Below, piece by piece: positions 32,356 through 43,927 of a stretch of DNA of 64,000 nt. The DNA comes from Aselliscus stoliczkanus (Eukaryota > Chordata > Mammalia > Chiroptera > Hipposideridae), in NCBI GenBank assembly GCA_033961575.1, contig CM066737.1, forward strand, positions 46,662,771 to 46,726,770, read 5' to 3'. Both the position numbers and the translations under genes were made by a program. The notes beneath the pieces are model-generated. The model was not told the origin of the DNA. It worked only from the letters and a program-made list of their open reading frames with translations, and ran no database searches. Every line of letters starts with the position of its first letter. Position 1 is the stretch's first letter.

Positions 32356-33228
32356 TTAAAAAAGCCCTTTTAACATTTCTTGCAATGCTGGGTTGGTGGT
32401 AATTAATTCCTTAAGCTTATTCTTTTCTGAGAAGCTCTTTATTTCTCCTTCAATTTTAAGTGATAGCTGTGCTGGGTAGAGCAATCATGGTTGTAGGCCT
32501 TTATTTTGTGTCACTTTGAATATCTCCTGCCACTCCCTTCTGGCCTGCAGAGTTTCTGTAGACAAGTCAGCTGTTAGTCTAACAGGAGTTCCTTTGTATG
32601 TAACCTGCTGTCTTTCTCTTGCAGCCTCTAGGATTCTGTCTCTGTCTTTAACCTTTGCCATTTTAACTATGATGTGTCTTGGTGTGGACCTGTTTGGGTT
32701 CAGCTTGTTTGGAACCCTCTGCACTTCCTGGGCATGTATGTTGATTTCCTTCACCAGGGTGGGGAAGTTTTCAGTCATTATTTTTGCAAATACATTCTCG
32801 ACCCCTTGCTTCTTCTCTTCTCCTTCTGGTATCCCTATGATTCGAAGGTGGTTGCGCTTCACCTTGTCCCATAGGGCTCTTAAACTATTTTCATTGTTTT
32901 TTATTCTTTGGTCTTTTTGCTGTGCCAACTGGGTGAGTTCTGCTATTTCATCTTCCAAAGCGCTGATCCGCTCCTCTGCTTCATCTTCTCTACTGGTGAT
33001 TCCTTCGAGTGTGTTCTTCATTTCAGTTATGGTATTCTTTAGTTCTAACAGGTCGTTTTTTATGGTCTCCCTATCCTTCTTTATGTCCTCGCTAAGTTCC
33101 TTAAACATTCTTATCATCAATGTTCTAAACTGTGTCTCTGAAAGGTTGGATCCCTCTGTTTCATTCGGTTCCATTTCTGGAGGTTTCTTCTGACCTTTTA
33201 CTTGTGACATGTTTCTTTGTTTCCCCAT
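32356..33228 (-). pseudogene. L1 ORF1 of copy 2, single stop
   Basis: From MGKQRNMSQ at 33228 the frame is open for 247 codons, covering the coiled coil (heptads to AQQKDQRIKNNEN), RRM (HLRIIGIPEGEEKKQGVE, RHIIVKMAKVKDRDRI) and part of the C-terminal domain (TADLSTETLQARREWQEIF). A TGA at 32485-32487 replaces the Arg codon of the other copies. The remaining 43 codons stay in frame to the TAA at 32356. With 290 codons total it equals the autonomous ORF1 length. One point mutation is the only visible lesion. Confidence 0.93.
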
Positions 33229-34360
33229 TCTGGCTGTCGCTCTGGGATTGTTTTGATGTATTAGATTGATCACCAGGAGAGCCCTGGCTGGATCACGCTG
33301 GCACACAGCTCACGGCCCAACACTCCCAAGAAAACTCACAGTCTCAGCCTGTCCCAATCAGCCGCTCAAAGATCAGGCCGAGTAGCCCGACAACCAATCA
33401 CCAGCCTGGCAACTCTGCAAGCGGAATGCGGAGAGTAGGGACCCGAGGCGGCTTGCGCACTTCCGCATCTCAGTGAGCAGCCTGTTGGAGCCGGATCACT
33501 CCCACTAGGCGTTTCCCTGGCAACGCAGCACAAGCCAAGCAGAGGGTGGGGATCTGAGGCGGCTCGCGCACTCCTGGGTCTCAGTGAGCATCCTGTTGGA
33601 GCCGGAGGGCACACGCCCTGCGTTTCCCTGGCAACACAGTAAAAGCCGGGCAGAGGGTGGGGATCCAAGGTCGCAGCCGCGCGCGTGCGTGCTCATGCAC
33701 ATACATACTTCTGCGCCAGTTGCACCAGACCAATTAGGTCTTGGAGCTGATCCTTCGTGGGAGGGCCCGAGCTTGACAAAATGGCGACCTCCCTACACCA
33801 CTCGCGTGCAGGCCCCACACCACGGGAGTAACAGTCCAGAAACCTCCAGCCTTTGCACCAAAGGTGCTCAGTTCAGTCCGTCCCCGCAGGCTCCCGGGTC
33901 CGGCTCACACAGCCCCTCCCTCCACCAGGAACCAGGTAAGTGCTCACCGGCGAGCAAGCGCAGGTGCCGGCCTCACTGATTCTCCAGCCGCTCTTAGCCT
34001 CACCAAGCTGAGCAAAGAGAGTCCTCACTAACTTACTGCTGGCTATCTTAGAACTCCTCTTCCCGGCAAAGGAACTCTGGGCTGGTGAGCTTGGTGTGCG
34101 GCCGGAGGGTCTCTCCCCCAACCAGACAAGCTTCCCACAGCTGACGCTTCCCTCACAGGGTTCGCCCTCTCTCGTCTCCGCCCATCCTACCAGACCAGAT
34201 GCGGCTTCCTCTTTAAGTTCTTTGTTTAGTGGTTCTGTTCCTCCAGTTTTCCAGGGACCTCCAGGGTTGAATGCTGTATAATTTGGTTGTAATTTTGGTG
34301 TGATCCTGGGAGGCAGTTAGCATAGCGTCTGTCTATTGCTCCATTTTACAGGAAATCCTC
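33229..34360 (-). promoter_or_regulatory. L1-type 5'UTR of copy 2
   Basis: CpG-rich and colinear with 9671-10787. Tandem-unit boundaries GTTTCCCTGG at 33511 and 33622 (spacing 111). At the 5' end the YY1-like site is AAAATGGAGC, having lost its CpG. Confidence 0.7.
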
Positions 34361-34372
34361 TTGATCATAGTT

Positions 34373-34991
34373 TTTTAAATTCCCAGTGTAACAAGTCCAA
34401 CATACCTGCCATATCTAAGTCATATTCTGCTGTCTTGTCATTTTCCTTGATAGTTATACATTATGTACTGAGTGAAAGGAATTGCTGTAAATAGACCTTT
34501 AATAATGTGGTAAGTTGTGGAAGCAGTGCAAATGTTCTATAATTCTGATTAGATTTCAGGGCTTATTTTTTTTTTGGGGGGGTGTATTTGTTTTTGTTTT
34601 TGTGAGCCTGTGCCTCTGAATTGTGAACTTCACAATTGCTTTTCCAATTTTTTCACCCCCATAGGTGGCACAGAATGTATATAGACTGCTGGAGTATGGT
34701 AATTCCATTTTCCCATAAGGAAGGCCAGAGGAGACTAAAGTTGCATCTTTCCCTTCCCCCTAGTTGGTTAGTTTCTGAAAAAAACCCACAATAATTTAGG
34801 TTCTAATAAAATAATTTCCCTTAAGTCAGGCATTTCTAAGAAAACTAGAATGCTCTGTCATATGTCAAAATGGTTACTTTTTTCCTTTCCCTGCCAAGGG
34901 AATTTTTCTCTGATATTCATTGTAGATCCAGGTCAAGCCCCTAAAGTTAGCACTCATAAAAGTTTAGAGACCTCCCCAGGAATATGCAATT
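34373..34991. other. Diverged DNA, possibly old L1 5' region
   Basis: Continues the old L1-like sequence left of copy 2. No frame and no clear motif. Confidence 0.35.
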
Positions 34992-35770
34992 GGGTCAAAA
35001 CAGTCTCTTCAAAAAATGGTATTAGGAAATCTGGACAGAACCATGCAAAAGAGTGAAATTCGATTACTTTCCTACATTATATAAAGAACAAACTCAAAAT
35101 GGGTTAAAGACTTAAATGCCATACCTGAAACCATAAAACTCCTAGAAGAAAACAGGCAGTAAACTCTTTGACATAGCTCTTAGCAATATGTTTTTGGATA
35201 TATCTCCCCAACCAAAGTAAACAAACAAAAAATAAACAAATGTGACTACATTAAACTAAAAATGCTTTGCACAGCAAAGAAAACCATCTACAAGATGAAA
35301 AGACAACCTACAGAATGGGAACAGATATTTGCAAATGACACATCCAATAATGAGTTAATATCCAAAATTTAATAAGGAACTCATACAGCTTAACACCAAT
35401 AGGAAAGGGCCTGAATAAACATTTCTGCAAAAAAGACATACACATGACCATATGAAAAGTTGCTTAATGTCACTAATCATCAAAGAAATGTAAATTAAAT
35501 CCAAAACGAGATATCACCTCACTCCGGTCAGATTGGCTATAATCAATAAATCAACAAACAAGTGTTGGAGAGGATGTGGGGAAAAGGGGCTCCTCGTACA
35601 CTGTTGGTGAGATTGCAAATTAGTGCACCCACTACAGAAAACGGTTTGGAGCTTCCTCAAAGAATTAAAAATAGAACTACCTTATGACCCAGCAATTACA
35701 CTTCTGGTTATTTATCTGAAGAAATGCAAAAACACTTATTCAAAAATATATATACACCCTTATGTTTTTA
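34992..35770 (+). mobile_element. L1 ORF2 C-terminal region, plus strand
   Basis: Sense L1 order: CAGTCTCTTCAAAAAATGGT, ATAAAACTCCTAGAAGAAAA, TTTGCACAGCAAAGAAAACC, ACCTACAGAATGGGAACAGA, TCACCTCACTCCGGTCAGAT, and a short open piece with [14 protein letters not shown] (35623-35750). 5'- and 3'-incomplete; a SINE begins at its right end. Confidence 0.85.
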
Positions 35771-35774
35771 TGGG

Positions 35775-36234
35775 TTTTTTTAAAAGATTTTATTGGGGAA
35801 TTGGGGGAGGGGAACAGCATTGGGGAACCCAGGAAGTGGAACAAACAAGTTGCTGTCCTTTTGTTCTTCAGTCTAGTTGTTGAAGACATTGCTTCACTGG
35901 CCCATGTTGGTATTATCATTGTGCTCTTCTCAGGTGAGGCAGATCAGTTGCCGGCCTCTGGACATCTGCTCACAGTGGCTCTTGGCAGCTCACACTGGCT
36001 TCCAGCTGCTCACGCTGGCTGCTGACCACTCACTGTAGCCTATGGAAGCCCACTGCAGCAGGGGCTGCAGCTATGTCGTCCCTGGGGACTCACAGCAGGC
36101 CAGATCCAGGTGGAGATGTTCTTCACCATCTTAGCTGTAGAGGGCATTGTCACTGACCCTCACATGTGGGATCCAAACTGGGGCTGCTGGCATCCCAAGC
36201 CAGCTCTTAACCAACACGCCACTCAGGCAGCCCC
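35775..36234 (-). mobile_element. Long A-type SINE, minus strand
   Basis: Antisense: TTTTATTGGGGAATTGGGGG tail end at left, the CACTGGCTTCCAGCTGCTCA body and ACTCAGGCAGCCCC head at right. The A head and B-like tail are both present. Confidence 0.9.
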
Positions 36235-36242
36235 AAATTAAC

Positions 36243-36672
36243 TTTAAAAAAAAGATTTTATTGGGGAATTGGGGTAGCGGAACAGCGTTGGGGAATAGGG
36301 GAAGGGGAACAGACAAGTTGCTGTCTTTTTGTTCTTCAGTCTAGTTGTGGAGGACGTTGCTTCACTGTCCCATGTTGGTATAGTCATTGCATTCTTCCCG
36401 GATGAGGCAGATTGGTTGCTGGCCTCTGGATGGCTGCTCACTGCGGCTATTGGCAGATCACGCTGGCTGCCGGCCACTCACGCTGGCTGCTGGCCACTCA
36501 CTGTAGCCTATGGCAGCCCACTGCAGCAGGGGATGCAGCCAACACCATCGCCGGGGCTCGAGCTGTTGTTAGCTGTAGATGGCAGTGTCACTGGCCCTCC
36601 TATGTGGGATCTGAACCAGGGCCACTGGCGTCCCAAGCCAGCTCTTAACCAATGTGCCACTTGGCTGGCTCC
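36243..36672 (-). mobile_element. Long A-type SINE, minus strand
   Basis: A second copy directly beside the first. Flanked by AAATTAAC at 36235-36242 and 36673-36680, so it inserted next to the head of the neighbouring SINE. Confidence 0.92.
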
Positions 36673-37290
36673 AAATTAACGTTTTTATTGTAGAAAACTT
36701 ATTTTATGATAGAAAACACATAAAATTTATCAACTTAACTATTTTTAATATATAGTACAGTAGTCTAAACTCTATACATATTGTCATGCAACAGATCTCT
36801 ATAACTTTTTCATCTTGCAAAACTAAAACTCTATACTTATTGAACAACAATTCCCCTTTTCCTCCTCACTTCAGCCCCTGGTAACTACCATTGTATTTGT
36901 TTCTAAGTGGTTGATTACTTTAGATGCCTCATGTAAGTGGAATCATGCAGTATTTGTCTTCTTGTGACTGGCTTATTTCGCTTAGCACAATGTCCTCAAT
37001 GTTCATCCAAGTTGTAGCATGTTTTCGTACTTCATTCCCTTTTATGGATGAATAATATTCCATTGTATGTATGTACCACATTTTCTTTAGCCATTCATCG
37101 TTTGATGGACATTTAAGTTGTTTCCATATATTGATTAATATGAATAGTGCTTCTAAGAACATAGGAGTGCAGGTACTTCTTTGAGATCCTAATTTCAATT
37201 CCTTTGGATAAGTTCCCATTAATGGGATTGCAGGGTCATATGGTAGTCCTATTTTTAATTTTTTGAGAAACATCCATTTTGCATTCCTTT
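36673..37290 (-). pseudogene. Old L1 3' end with ORF2 C terminus, minus strand
   Basis: The minus strand codes [40 protein letters not shown] and SEISQSQEDKYCMIPLT within 36929-37290, the ORF2 C terminus. A diverged 3'UTR follows to about 36690. 5'-truncated, older than the elements at 21205 and 52175. Confidence 0.88.
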
Positions 37291-39145
37291 CCCAAATTAA
37301 TTTTAAACACGGAAATGTGTTCTCTTGGATCATTTAATATCTTCTCATGGAAAATCAGAATATCGAAGGACATAATTTGAGGGACAATATCATAGGGCAC
37401 TCTGGATTTTGACAAAGAAAAAGAACAACTTCTAGGCTTAGTGCTACCTCAAAACGTATTCTTCTAACATGCAAGATATATTCTGTGTTTTGCTACCAGC
37501 CATCCTTCCCTTGGGAAGCTCATAATCACTTAGGGGAGACAGAACTCTCTTACATTTAACAATTAAAACAATATAAGTATATACTCAAGGCTTAAATTTA
37601 AGTACATTGTATTTAATAATGAAATAGTACATAAAAATTTCACCTTTAGGGCACTTTAGCAATACTGATCTCATTTAAAAGCTCTGAATTTGGTTTGGTT
37701 TGCAAGAAACACAAGGACAGGTGGTCTTCATTATCTAATTATCCATTATTCATGTCCCTGAAATTAAGAGAATATGAAGAGAAGCAAAAGTCATAACACA
37801 AATTATTCACTAATGAACTGACTACCTATAAAATTAGTCTCCACTCAAATATCTATTTCTGCTCAGTATGAGCCTCGGCTGATCCTTGTCCAGCATACTT
37901 TCAGATATTGCCAGAAAATACAGTGCAAACCCATTTCCAAGTGAAATTGCAAATCTTGCAAAACATTTAATATTGCCTTCATTTGATGAATGTGATACTG
38001 AAGAACTACTCTAATCACACGCAACAATATTGACAACTCTGGTAGCGTCAGACCAGTTAACAAATGAAGACAATAAAACTAATAAGGATGATACCACAGT
38101 AGACACATAAAAAGAAAATTATTTGAATATCAAAGGTTTAAGAGCAATCCTTGGAAAATTAGTTAAGTCCTTAACTATTTCAGACTTTTAAGCATTTTTT
38201 TTTCTAAAAATAGTATAAAACTACAGGCTTTGCCCAAGTTTTGGAACATTGGGTGAAAATAAACTTTATTGTCATACTTTTGGTTTCCATTGTATGAAAA
38301 GTGGAATACATTGTCACTGTTAAGGTTTTGCTTTTATAGCTATCACCACAAGTCAAACAGAACACTCCCTTATTCTGCTTGGAAAATTAGCCAAACACAT
38401 TGCATCTTCTCCTCTATTTGGGGGGAAATGGTTGCATTTGAAGGCTTCTTTATTTATTTATTTCAGTTTGTGAATATTCTAGACATTTTCAGGTGCCAAA
38501 TGTCTGAGTTCTAAATAAATAGGGTAGCATTCTACTTCATTTATCTTCCTTTCTAGATGCAGTACCTGGTATAGTACTGAGCATTTAGTCGATGCAAAAT
38601 AAATAAATAAATACATAAATAAATTGAACACCTTCACTGAAGATTCACAATCGAGAAAATTTAGCTGCTTTGATTTCCCAATCTTGAAAAACAAGTCCTA
38701 AATCACTTACGACTGGATACTAGTTCAACAAAGAACATCTAGGCTCTCTCTCAAAATTAAGTCATTATGATGACTTTGTACATGCTACAACCTGAATAGA
38801 TGCAATCAGTGATTCCTGGACAATATGACAGTTTGAATATTTATGTGGGGATATCTTCATTTTCCTCCGATAGATTCATCAAGGACCAAAGCATGTAATT
38901 TGTTTATTAAGATTAACAGTATGTAGACATGATCTGAATTGGAAATAGCCAAAGGGTTATAACGTCCTATCTGTTCAGAACAGTCAGGTTTTTATAAATA
39001 CATGGTATTTAGATTATTATCAAAGTAAAGTATCTAGTATTATTCATGCAGTACAAAAAATACATGAATGTGTTTTAAGAAATGAAATATATTTTCAAAT
39101 TTATTTTATGAAATGTCCAAAAGGACATTTTTTGCTTTACATATG
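37291..39145. other. Unique DNA, nothing recognised
   Basis: No coding or RNA signal. ACCTGGTATAGTACTGAGCA near 38565, followed by an AAAT tract at 38598-38625, may be a MIR fragment. Confidence 0.5.
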
Positions 39146-39164
39146 TTTTTCTTTCTTTCTTTTT

Positions 39165-39606
39165 GAAAGATTTTATTGGGGAATTTGGGGAGGGGAACAG
39201 CGTTGGGGAATAGGGGAAGGGGAACAGACAAGTTGCTGTCTTTTTGTTTTTCAGTCTAGTTGTGGAGGACGTTGCTTCACTGGCCCATGTTGGTATCGTC
39301 ATTGCACTCTTCCTGGATGAGGCAGATTGGTCGCTGGCCTCTGGATGGTCGCTCACCACGGCTATCGGCAGCTCACACTGGCTGCCAGCCACTCACGCTG
39401 GCTGCCGGCCACTCACTGTAGCCTATGGCAACCTACTGCAGCAGGGGCTGCAGCCTACACAATTGCTGGGGCTCACACAGCCCAGCTCCAGGTGGAGCTG
39501 TTGTTAGCTGTAGAGGGCATTATCACTGGCCCTCATATTTGGGATCCGAACCGGGGCCGCTGGCATCCACAAACCAGCTCTTAACCAATGCACCACTTGG
39601 CCGGCC
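39165..39606 (-). mobile_element. Long A-type SINE, minus strand
   Basis: Tail TTTTATTGGGGAATTTGGGG at left, ACCACTTGGCCGGCCC head at right. Flanked by a pyrimidine duplication TTTCTTTCTTTTT (within 39148-39164 and 39607-39621). Confidence 0.92.
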
Positions 39607-39624
39607 CTTTCTTTCTTTTTTAGT

Positions 39625-39840
39625 TTATTAAATTTATTGAACTGTAACAGTTATATACGATGTCAGAGGGGTAGTAGATTGGGGAAGGTGGGTAATCCCT
39701 TTGTGAGGGGTATAAATGTCTAACTATTACATTGTTTTGTACAGCTGAAACTAATAAAAAATATTGAAGTGACATTGGTTCATAAAATTATATATGTTTC
39801 AAGTGTACATTTTTATAATATATCATCTATATATTTCATT
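39625..39840. mobile_element. Old L1 3'UTR scraps, both orientations
   Basis: About 39655-39765 on plus carries a diverged 3'UTR ending TTTTGTACAGCTGAAACTAA. About 39766-39835 has the antisense L1 terminal phrase TTGGTTCATAAAATTATATA. Both are old and short. Confidence 0.6.
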
Positions 39841-40263
39841 GTGAAAAGATATTTTTATCAGCAAAATTAGCACATCGATTCATGATTACCATATTTACTT
39901 TAAAATTTCCCTCTTTCAGGAGGCATTTTACCCATGAGAGAGGAGATTATGAAGGTGAATTCTGAAACCACTGCTCTTGGAGAAGTATAGTTTCCTCCAC
40001 AGTTAAGTTTTTAAAGCCATGATCAAAGCAACTAAAGAGGCCTAAAAATTATTGTTATCTTCCTTTTACATTAAGCAGAGTTGTTTTTACCTTCTCAACT
40101 ATTCTGATGAAGCCTTCAGTGTGGTTACCACTAGTAAACATGCTGCCTAGCTAGAAGGGAAATCAGACAAAATGTAAAATAATATAAAAATCAGAATAAA
40201 ATATATAATACTGTATTTGTCCTCATCAATGGGGAAAATAAATTATGAAGGAAGAAAATTTTA
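39841..40263. other. Unique DNA, nothing recognised
   Basis: No gene or repeat seen. Confidence 0.5.
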
Positions 40264-40730
40264 GGGGCCAGCCGATTGGCACGTTGGTTAGGAACTGGCT
40301 TGGGACACCAGCTCTGAGCAGCAGGCCCCCCATTCTGTTCTCACATATGAGGTTCTCTTTTATAGCTAAGATGGTGAACAACTGCTCCACCTGGAGCTGG
40401 GATGCTGTGAGTCACCAGTGACAGTGTGGGCTGCAGCCTATGCTGCAGTGGGCTACCATAAGCTACAGTGAGTGGCCGGCAGCAAGCGTGAGCAGCTGGA
40501 AGCCAGCATGAGCTGCCAAGAGCCACTGTGAGTGGCCGACCAGAGGCCAGCAACTTATCTGCCTCACCTGGGTAGAGTGCAATGATAATACCAACATGGG
40601 CCAGTGAAGCAACGTCCTCCACAACTAAACTGAAGAACAAAAGGACCTCAACTTATTTGTTCCCCTTCCCTGATTCCCCAATGCTGTTTCCCTCCCACAA
40701 TTCCCCAATAAAATCTTTAAAAAAAAAATA
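40264..40730 (+). mobile_element. Long A-type SINE, plus strand
   Basis: GGGGCCAGCCGATTGGCACG head, GAGTGGCCGGCAGCAAGCGT body, CCCCAATAAAATCTTT tail. AAATTTTA on both sides (about 40256-40263, 40731-40738). Confidence 0.9.
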
Positions 40731-40738
40731 AAATTTTA

Positions 40739-41868
40739 TGAGAAAAGGAAAGATCAAAATTGCTTCTGCCTTCAATAAACAATTGAGTACTCCCTTCATT
40801 AAATATATCGAAACTTCAAGGATATTGATGTTTATGCCAGAAACTTTTATAAATATATGAATTCTTAATGTTTTTCATTTTTGAAGAAATAACAATCAAA
40901 ACAAAGCAAAACAACTCTTCAAGCAAAAACAAAGTTGCACTATACCTATACACTCCCATGTACTTCTGCATCCCCTTCAATCTATCTATATATACACTCA
41001 CGCAACCAAAATCATTTATTGAACAGCTTACTATTTATCTGCCATTTTAAACTAGGGTTTTGAGATGGCTTAAAGATAAATCAGTGTCCAGAATATTTTA
41101 GGCTCTCTAAGTTATTAAAATCCCTCATGGTATCTAGAAAGTTCTTAGAGGTATTTCTTTCATAGGAATTTCCTAATGCCTGTTATTTTAGTTCATGTTT
41201 CACTTATTCATAAGATATCCAAAGTAAATGCTACCTTGAAAAAAAAAAGCATTAGACTTATACCTCTTTTTTGCTTTGCTGTAAAATAATCATCCTGATA
41301 GGAACATTTGCCTAGTACGTCACATGCTACAGAAAAATAACATTCATAAAGCTCATTTCCTGCAGAAAAAAACCTCTCACATCATTCAGTCCAGTCACAA
41401 CATCTGGATAATTAGACCCAGCCTTGTCAGAGCTCCCCAAACACACAGTGTTTCTGGACATTTCTTGATCATTAAGCATGCAAACTCTCCTCAGGCCTCA
41501 CCCTGATGTCCTTTCTCCCTTCTATCTTGTCTACTGTCTGTAGTTTCAGCTGTGAACCATTTACCAAAGCATCTGAAGAAATTCAAGATAATGTTGTTTG
41601 AAATAAGCTCTCATTAATTTAAGAAAAATACAAAATGACAGAAATGATACGAAAGTTTATTTTTTGGGGTTAATATACATGATATTCTCTCTCCTTCCTA
41701 CAGTCAATAATATTGTAATACCTACACGTTACTCTGAGGGATTTATTTAACTCTACTCTTTACGTATAGCTCTTTGGGGCTCCAGAATGGATTTTGAAAA
41801 CCTTAAATCCTTTTACTTATCTTATAAAAATAAAACTAAATGCTTATTATTCTTATTTTTTTATTTTA
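40739..41868. other. Unique DNA, nothing recognised
   Basis: No coding, RNA or transposon signature seen; short frames lack motifs. Confidence 0.5.
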
Positions 41869-42390
41869 TTTATTTTCTGCACTGGAATTTTTGAGGTAAC
41901 ATTGGTTAATAAAATTATATAATTTTCAGATGTGCAATCTTATCATTTTCAGTTGTCTATATCTGAGTTTTGTATTGTTCCTTTTTTTATTTTATATTTC
42001 ACATATGAGTGAAATCATGTGGTTGTTGTCTTTTTCTGTCTGACTTATTTCACTTAGCATAATACCCTCAAGGTTCATCAGTGCTGTCACAAATGGCAAT
42101 ATTTCATCCTTTTATGACTGAGTAGTATTATATCATGTGTGTGTGAGTGTGTACCACATTGTTTTCCAATCATCCATTGATGGACATGTAGGTTGTGTCC
42201 ATATCTTGCCTATTGTAAATAATGTTGCAATAAATATAAGGGTGCATGTATCTTTTCAAATTAGTGTTTTAATATTCTTTGCATAAATACCTAGAAGAGA
42301 AATTGCTGGATCATATGGTAATGTCATTCTTAATTTTTTGAGAAACCTCCATAGTGGCTGCACCATTTTACAATCCCAACAAAAGTGTCC
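41869..42390 (-). mobile_element. Old L1 3' end, minus strand
   Basis: Antisense order: TTGGTTAATAAAATTATATA terminal phrase, GTGAAATCATGTGGTTGTTG, ATTGTAAATAATGTTGCAAT, AGAAATTGCTGGATCATATG, AGAAACCTCCATAGTGGCTG (ORF2 C terminus). No intact frame. Confidence 0.85.
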
Positions 42391-42784
42391 AAATCATTAG
42401 GATCAGTTATTCATCAGCCCAGAGTATTTATCTTTCTAGATTTAAGAGGAAATTTAAGGTAGTTTCCAACACTTATATAAGTCTATGACTTATAAATTCC
42501 TCTAGATTACAGGTCTTATTATAAATAGTACTTTACACAGTGTGTGACACATAGTAGGTTTGCAAGAAATATTTATGGAGTGAACAAATGAAAGACTGAC
42601 TTTATGTTTCTAAAATGTTTTAGGGTTAATTTGATGGAAATGTTACAGCCAAGGATGATATTTAGCTGATATACACAGTTAAAGTCTTAAAACTTTTCAG
42701 GACTTACAGAATCATCTTTGAATGTTGGTGCTTATTGTGTTCTGGTTGTTAAATATTTTGAATATCACTCTTTGCAACAGAATG

Positions 42785-42785
<1 letters not shown>
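42391..42785. other. Unique DNA with a MIR fragment
   Basis: At about 42495-42600 the plus strand reads TGTGTGACACATAGTAGGTT then AAGAAATATTTATGGAGTGA, the MIR 3' end. The rest is unassigned. Confidence 0.55.

Positions 42786-42831
<46 letters not shown>
42786..42831. repeat. (TA)23 microsatellite
   Basis: A simple TA run directly left of the mariner-like remnant. Confidence 0.97.
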
Positions 42832-42834
<3 letters not shown>

Positions 42835-43022
42835 GTAAACTGTATTAAAACTGTAATCATATATACCAGTAACAAAAGATGAATACAAGTCATGTTTGAC
42901 TTCTGCAATTACAAGAGGTGCTCAAAGTGGTTACCATCAGTGCCCAGACATTTGTGATTACTGCTTGAATAACATTGACCAAAGTGTCCACTTGTATACA
43001 TTTTTTTGCACCCCCAGTATAT
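42832..43022 (-). mobile_element. Possible mariner-type remnant (deleted, MITE-like)
   Basis: The minus strand starts CTGGGGGTGCAAAAAAATGT then ATAC. Shortly after it codes NHKCLGTDGNHFEHLL followed by a stop, resembling the C-terminal tail of mariner transposases. The left end reads AAATGTAAAC, a possible decayed partner of the right-end AAATGTATAC. The main body of a transposase is missing. Confidence 0.42.
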
Positions 43023-43339
43023 ATTACCGTAAACATGTTTTTATAGAGCGTTTAGGACCCAAGCCCTTCCTTGTGAGTAAGAGTGACTGTGTTTGAGTTG
43101 AGAGTGGTCAAGGATCAAGTGGAGAAGTGAGACTATCAGGGAAAAAAAAGGGCAGGTGGTGGTTAATGGGAGTGAAATTATTCTATCATGCCTGGGTTTT
43201 AGAAATGTAGATTAAGATGGAGAGTTATGGTTTTCCAGAGGTAAAGTGCTGGGGACACAGGAAGTCAGATTTAGATTTAGGTCCAAGAATAAGGGATGTC
43301 AGTAAGAAGGTCCAATAAAGTTCATATATATGTATATAT
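43023..43339. other. Unique DNA, nothing recognised
   Basis: No gene or repeat recognised; purine-rich in part. Confidence 0.45.
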
Positions 43340-43740
43340 AAGAGGCCTCATCGAGACTGGTAGGAGGGGCAGAGACATGAAACAGCTGACCCGAACCCCA
43401 CAGGTAATGGTTGAACACTGGGGGAATACTTAGTGGTAGATGTCCCCCCTGAAGAGGGTGAGGTCCCAGGCCCCATCAGGCTCCCCAGCTCAAGGGTCTT
43501 GTGCCAGGAAGAGAAGTCCACCCAACACCTGAGAGTGAAAATCAGTAAGGACTCTGTCTATCTATCCCAGTGAGACAGAAGGTGGCTGTATACCCAGACA
43601 TCCTCTCCAAGTAATCCAAAAATTAAGAAAAACAATATGGAGGTTCCTCAAAAAATTAAAAATAAATCTACAGTGTGATCCAGCAATCCCACTTCTGCGT
43701 ACATGACAAAGGAAATAAAAACAGGATTTAAATAGATATC
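43340..43740 (+). mobile_element. Old L1 scraps: 5'UTR-like then ORF2 C terminus
   Basis: 43340-43600 parallels the L1 5'UTR (GAGACTGGTAGGAGGGGCAG, TGCCAGGAAGAGAAGTCCA). 43615-43735 parallels ORF2 near its C terminus (TGGAGGTTCCTCAAAAAATT, GATCCAGCAATCCCACTTCT). The intervening body is absent, so these are two fragments or one deleted copy. Confidence 0.55.
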
Positions 43741-43927
43741 TGCACTCCCCCCACCTTTTTTTTTGTTTCAGGTGTACAACACAACATAAGGATTAGACAT
43801 TTACACACTTCACAAAATGATAGCCCCAACAATCTACTACCCATCTGACACCGTACATAGCTATTAAAATACCATTGACTGTATTGCCTATGCTGTACTT
43901 TACATCCCATGATATTATTTTTTTATT

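Larger units (their letters stand above)
31562..34360 (-). mobile_element. ORF1-only L1-derived element (HAL1-like), copy 2 (best preserved)
   Basis: A 2.8-kb minus-strand element between TTGATCACAGTT (31550-31561) and TTGATCATAGTT (34361-34372). Sense order: 5'UTR with tandem units, ORF1 (33228-32356), intergenic bases ending AGCTAACCCAGAGAG, then directly AATTTAAGAAGATTGAAGTC (a relic of the endonuclease region), a duplicated 3'UTR-like block (about 32280-32140), an ORF2 C-terminal stub (about 32135-32040), 3'UTR and tail. Junctions match copy 1 base for base. Its flanks differ, so it is an independent insertion and not a segmental duplication. Confidence 0.92.

Noticed and set aside
32516..33193. 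Long plus-strand frame (225 codons) antisense to ORF1 of copy 2, with counterparts at 8834-9484, 45967-46485 and 53491-53982
   Set aside because: It mirrors the ORF1 codon pattern in all copies. The peptide is hydrophobic, Ser/Leu/Phe-rich antisense of Lys/Glu-rich codons, and starts at no consistent Met. It is a shadow of ORF1.
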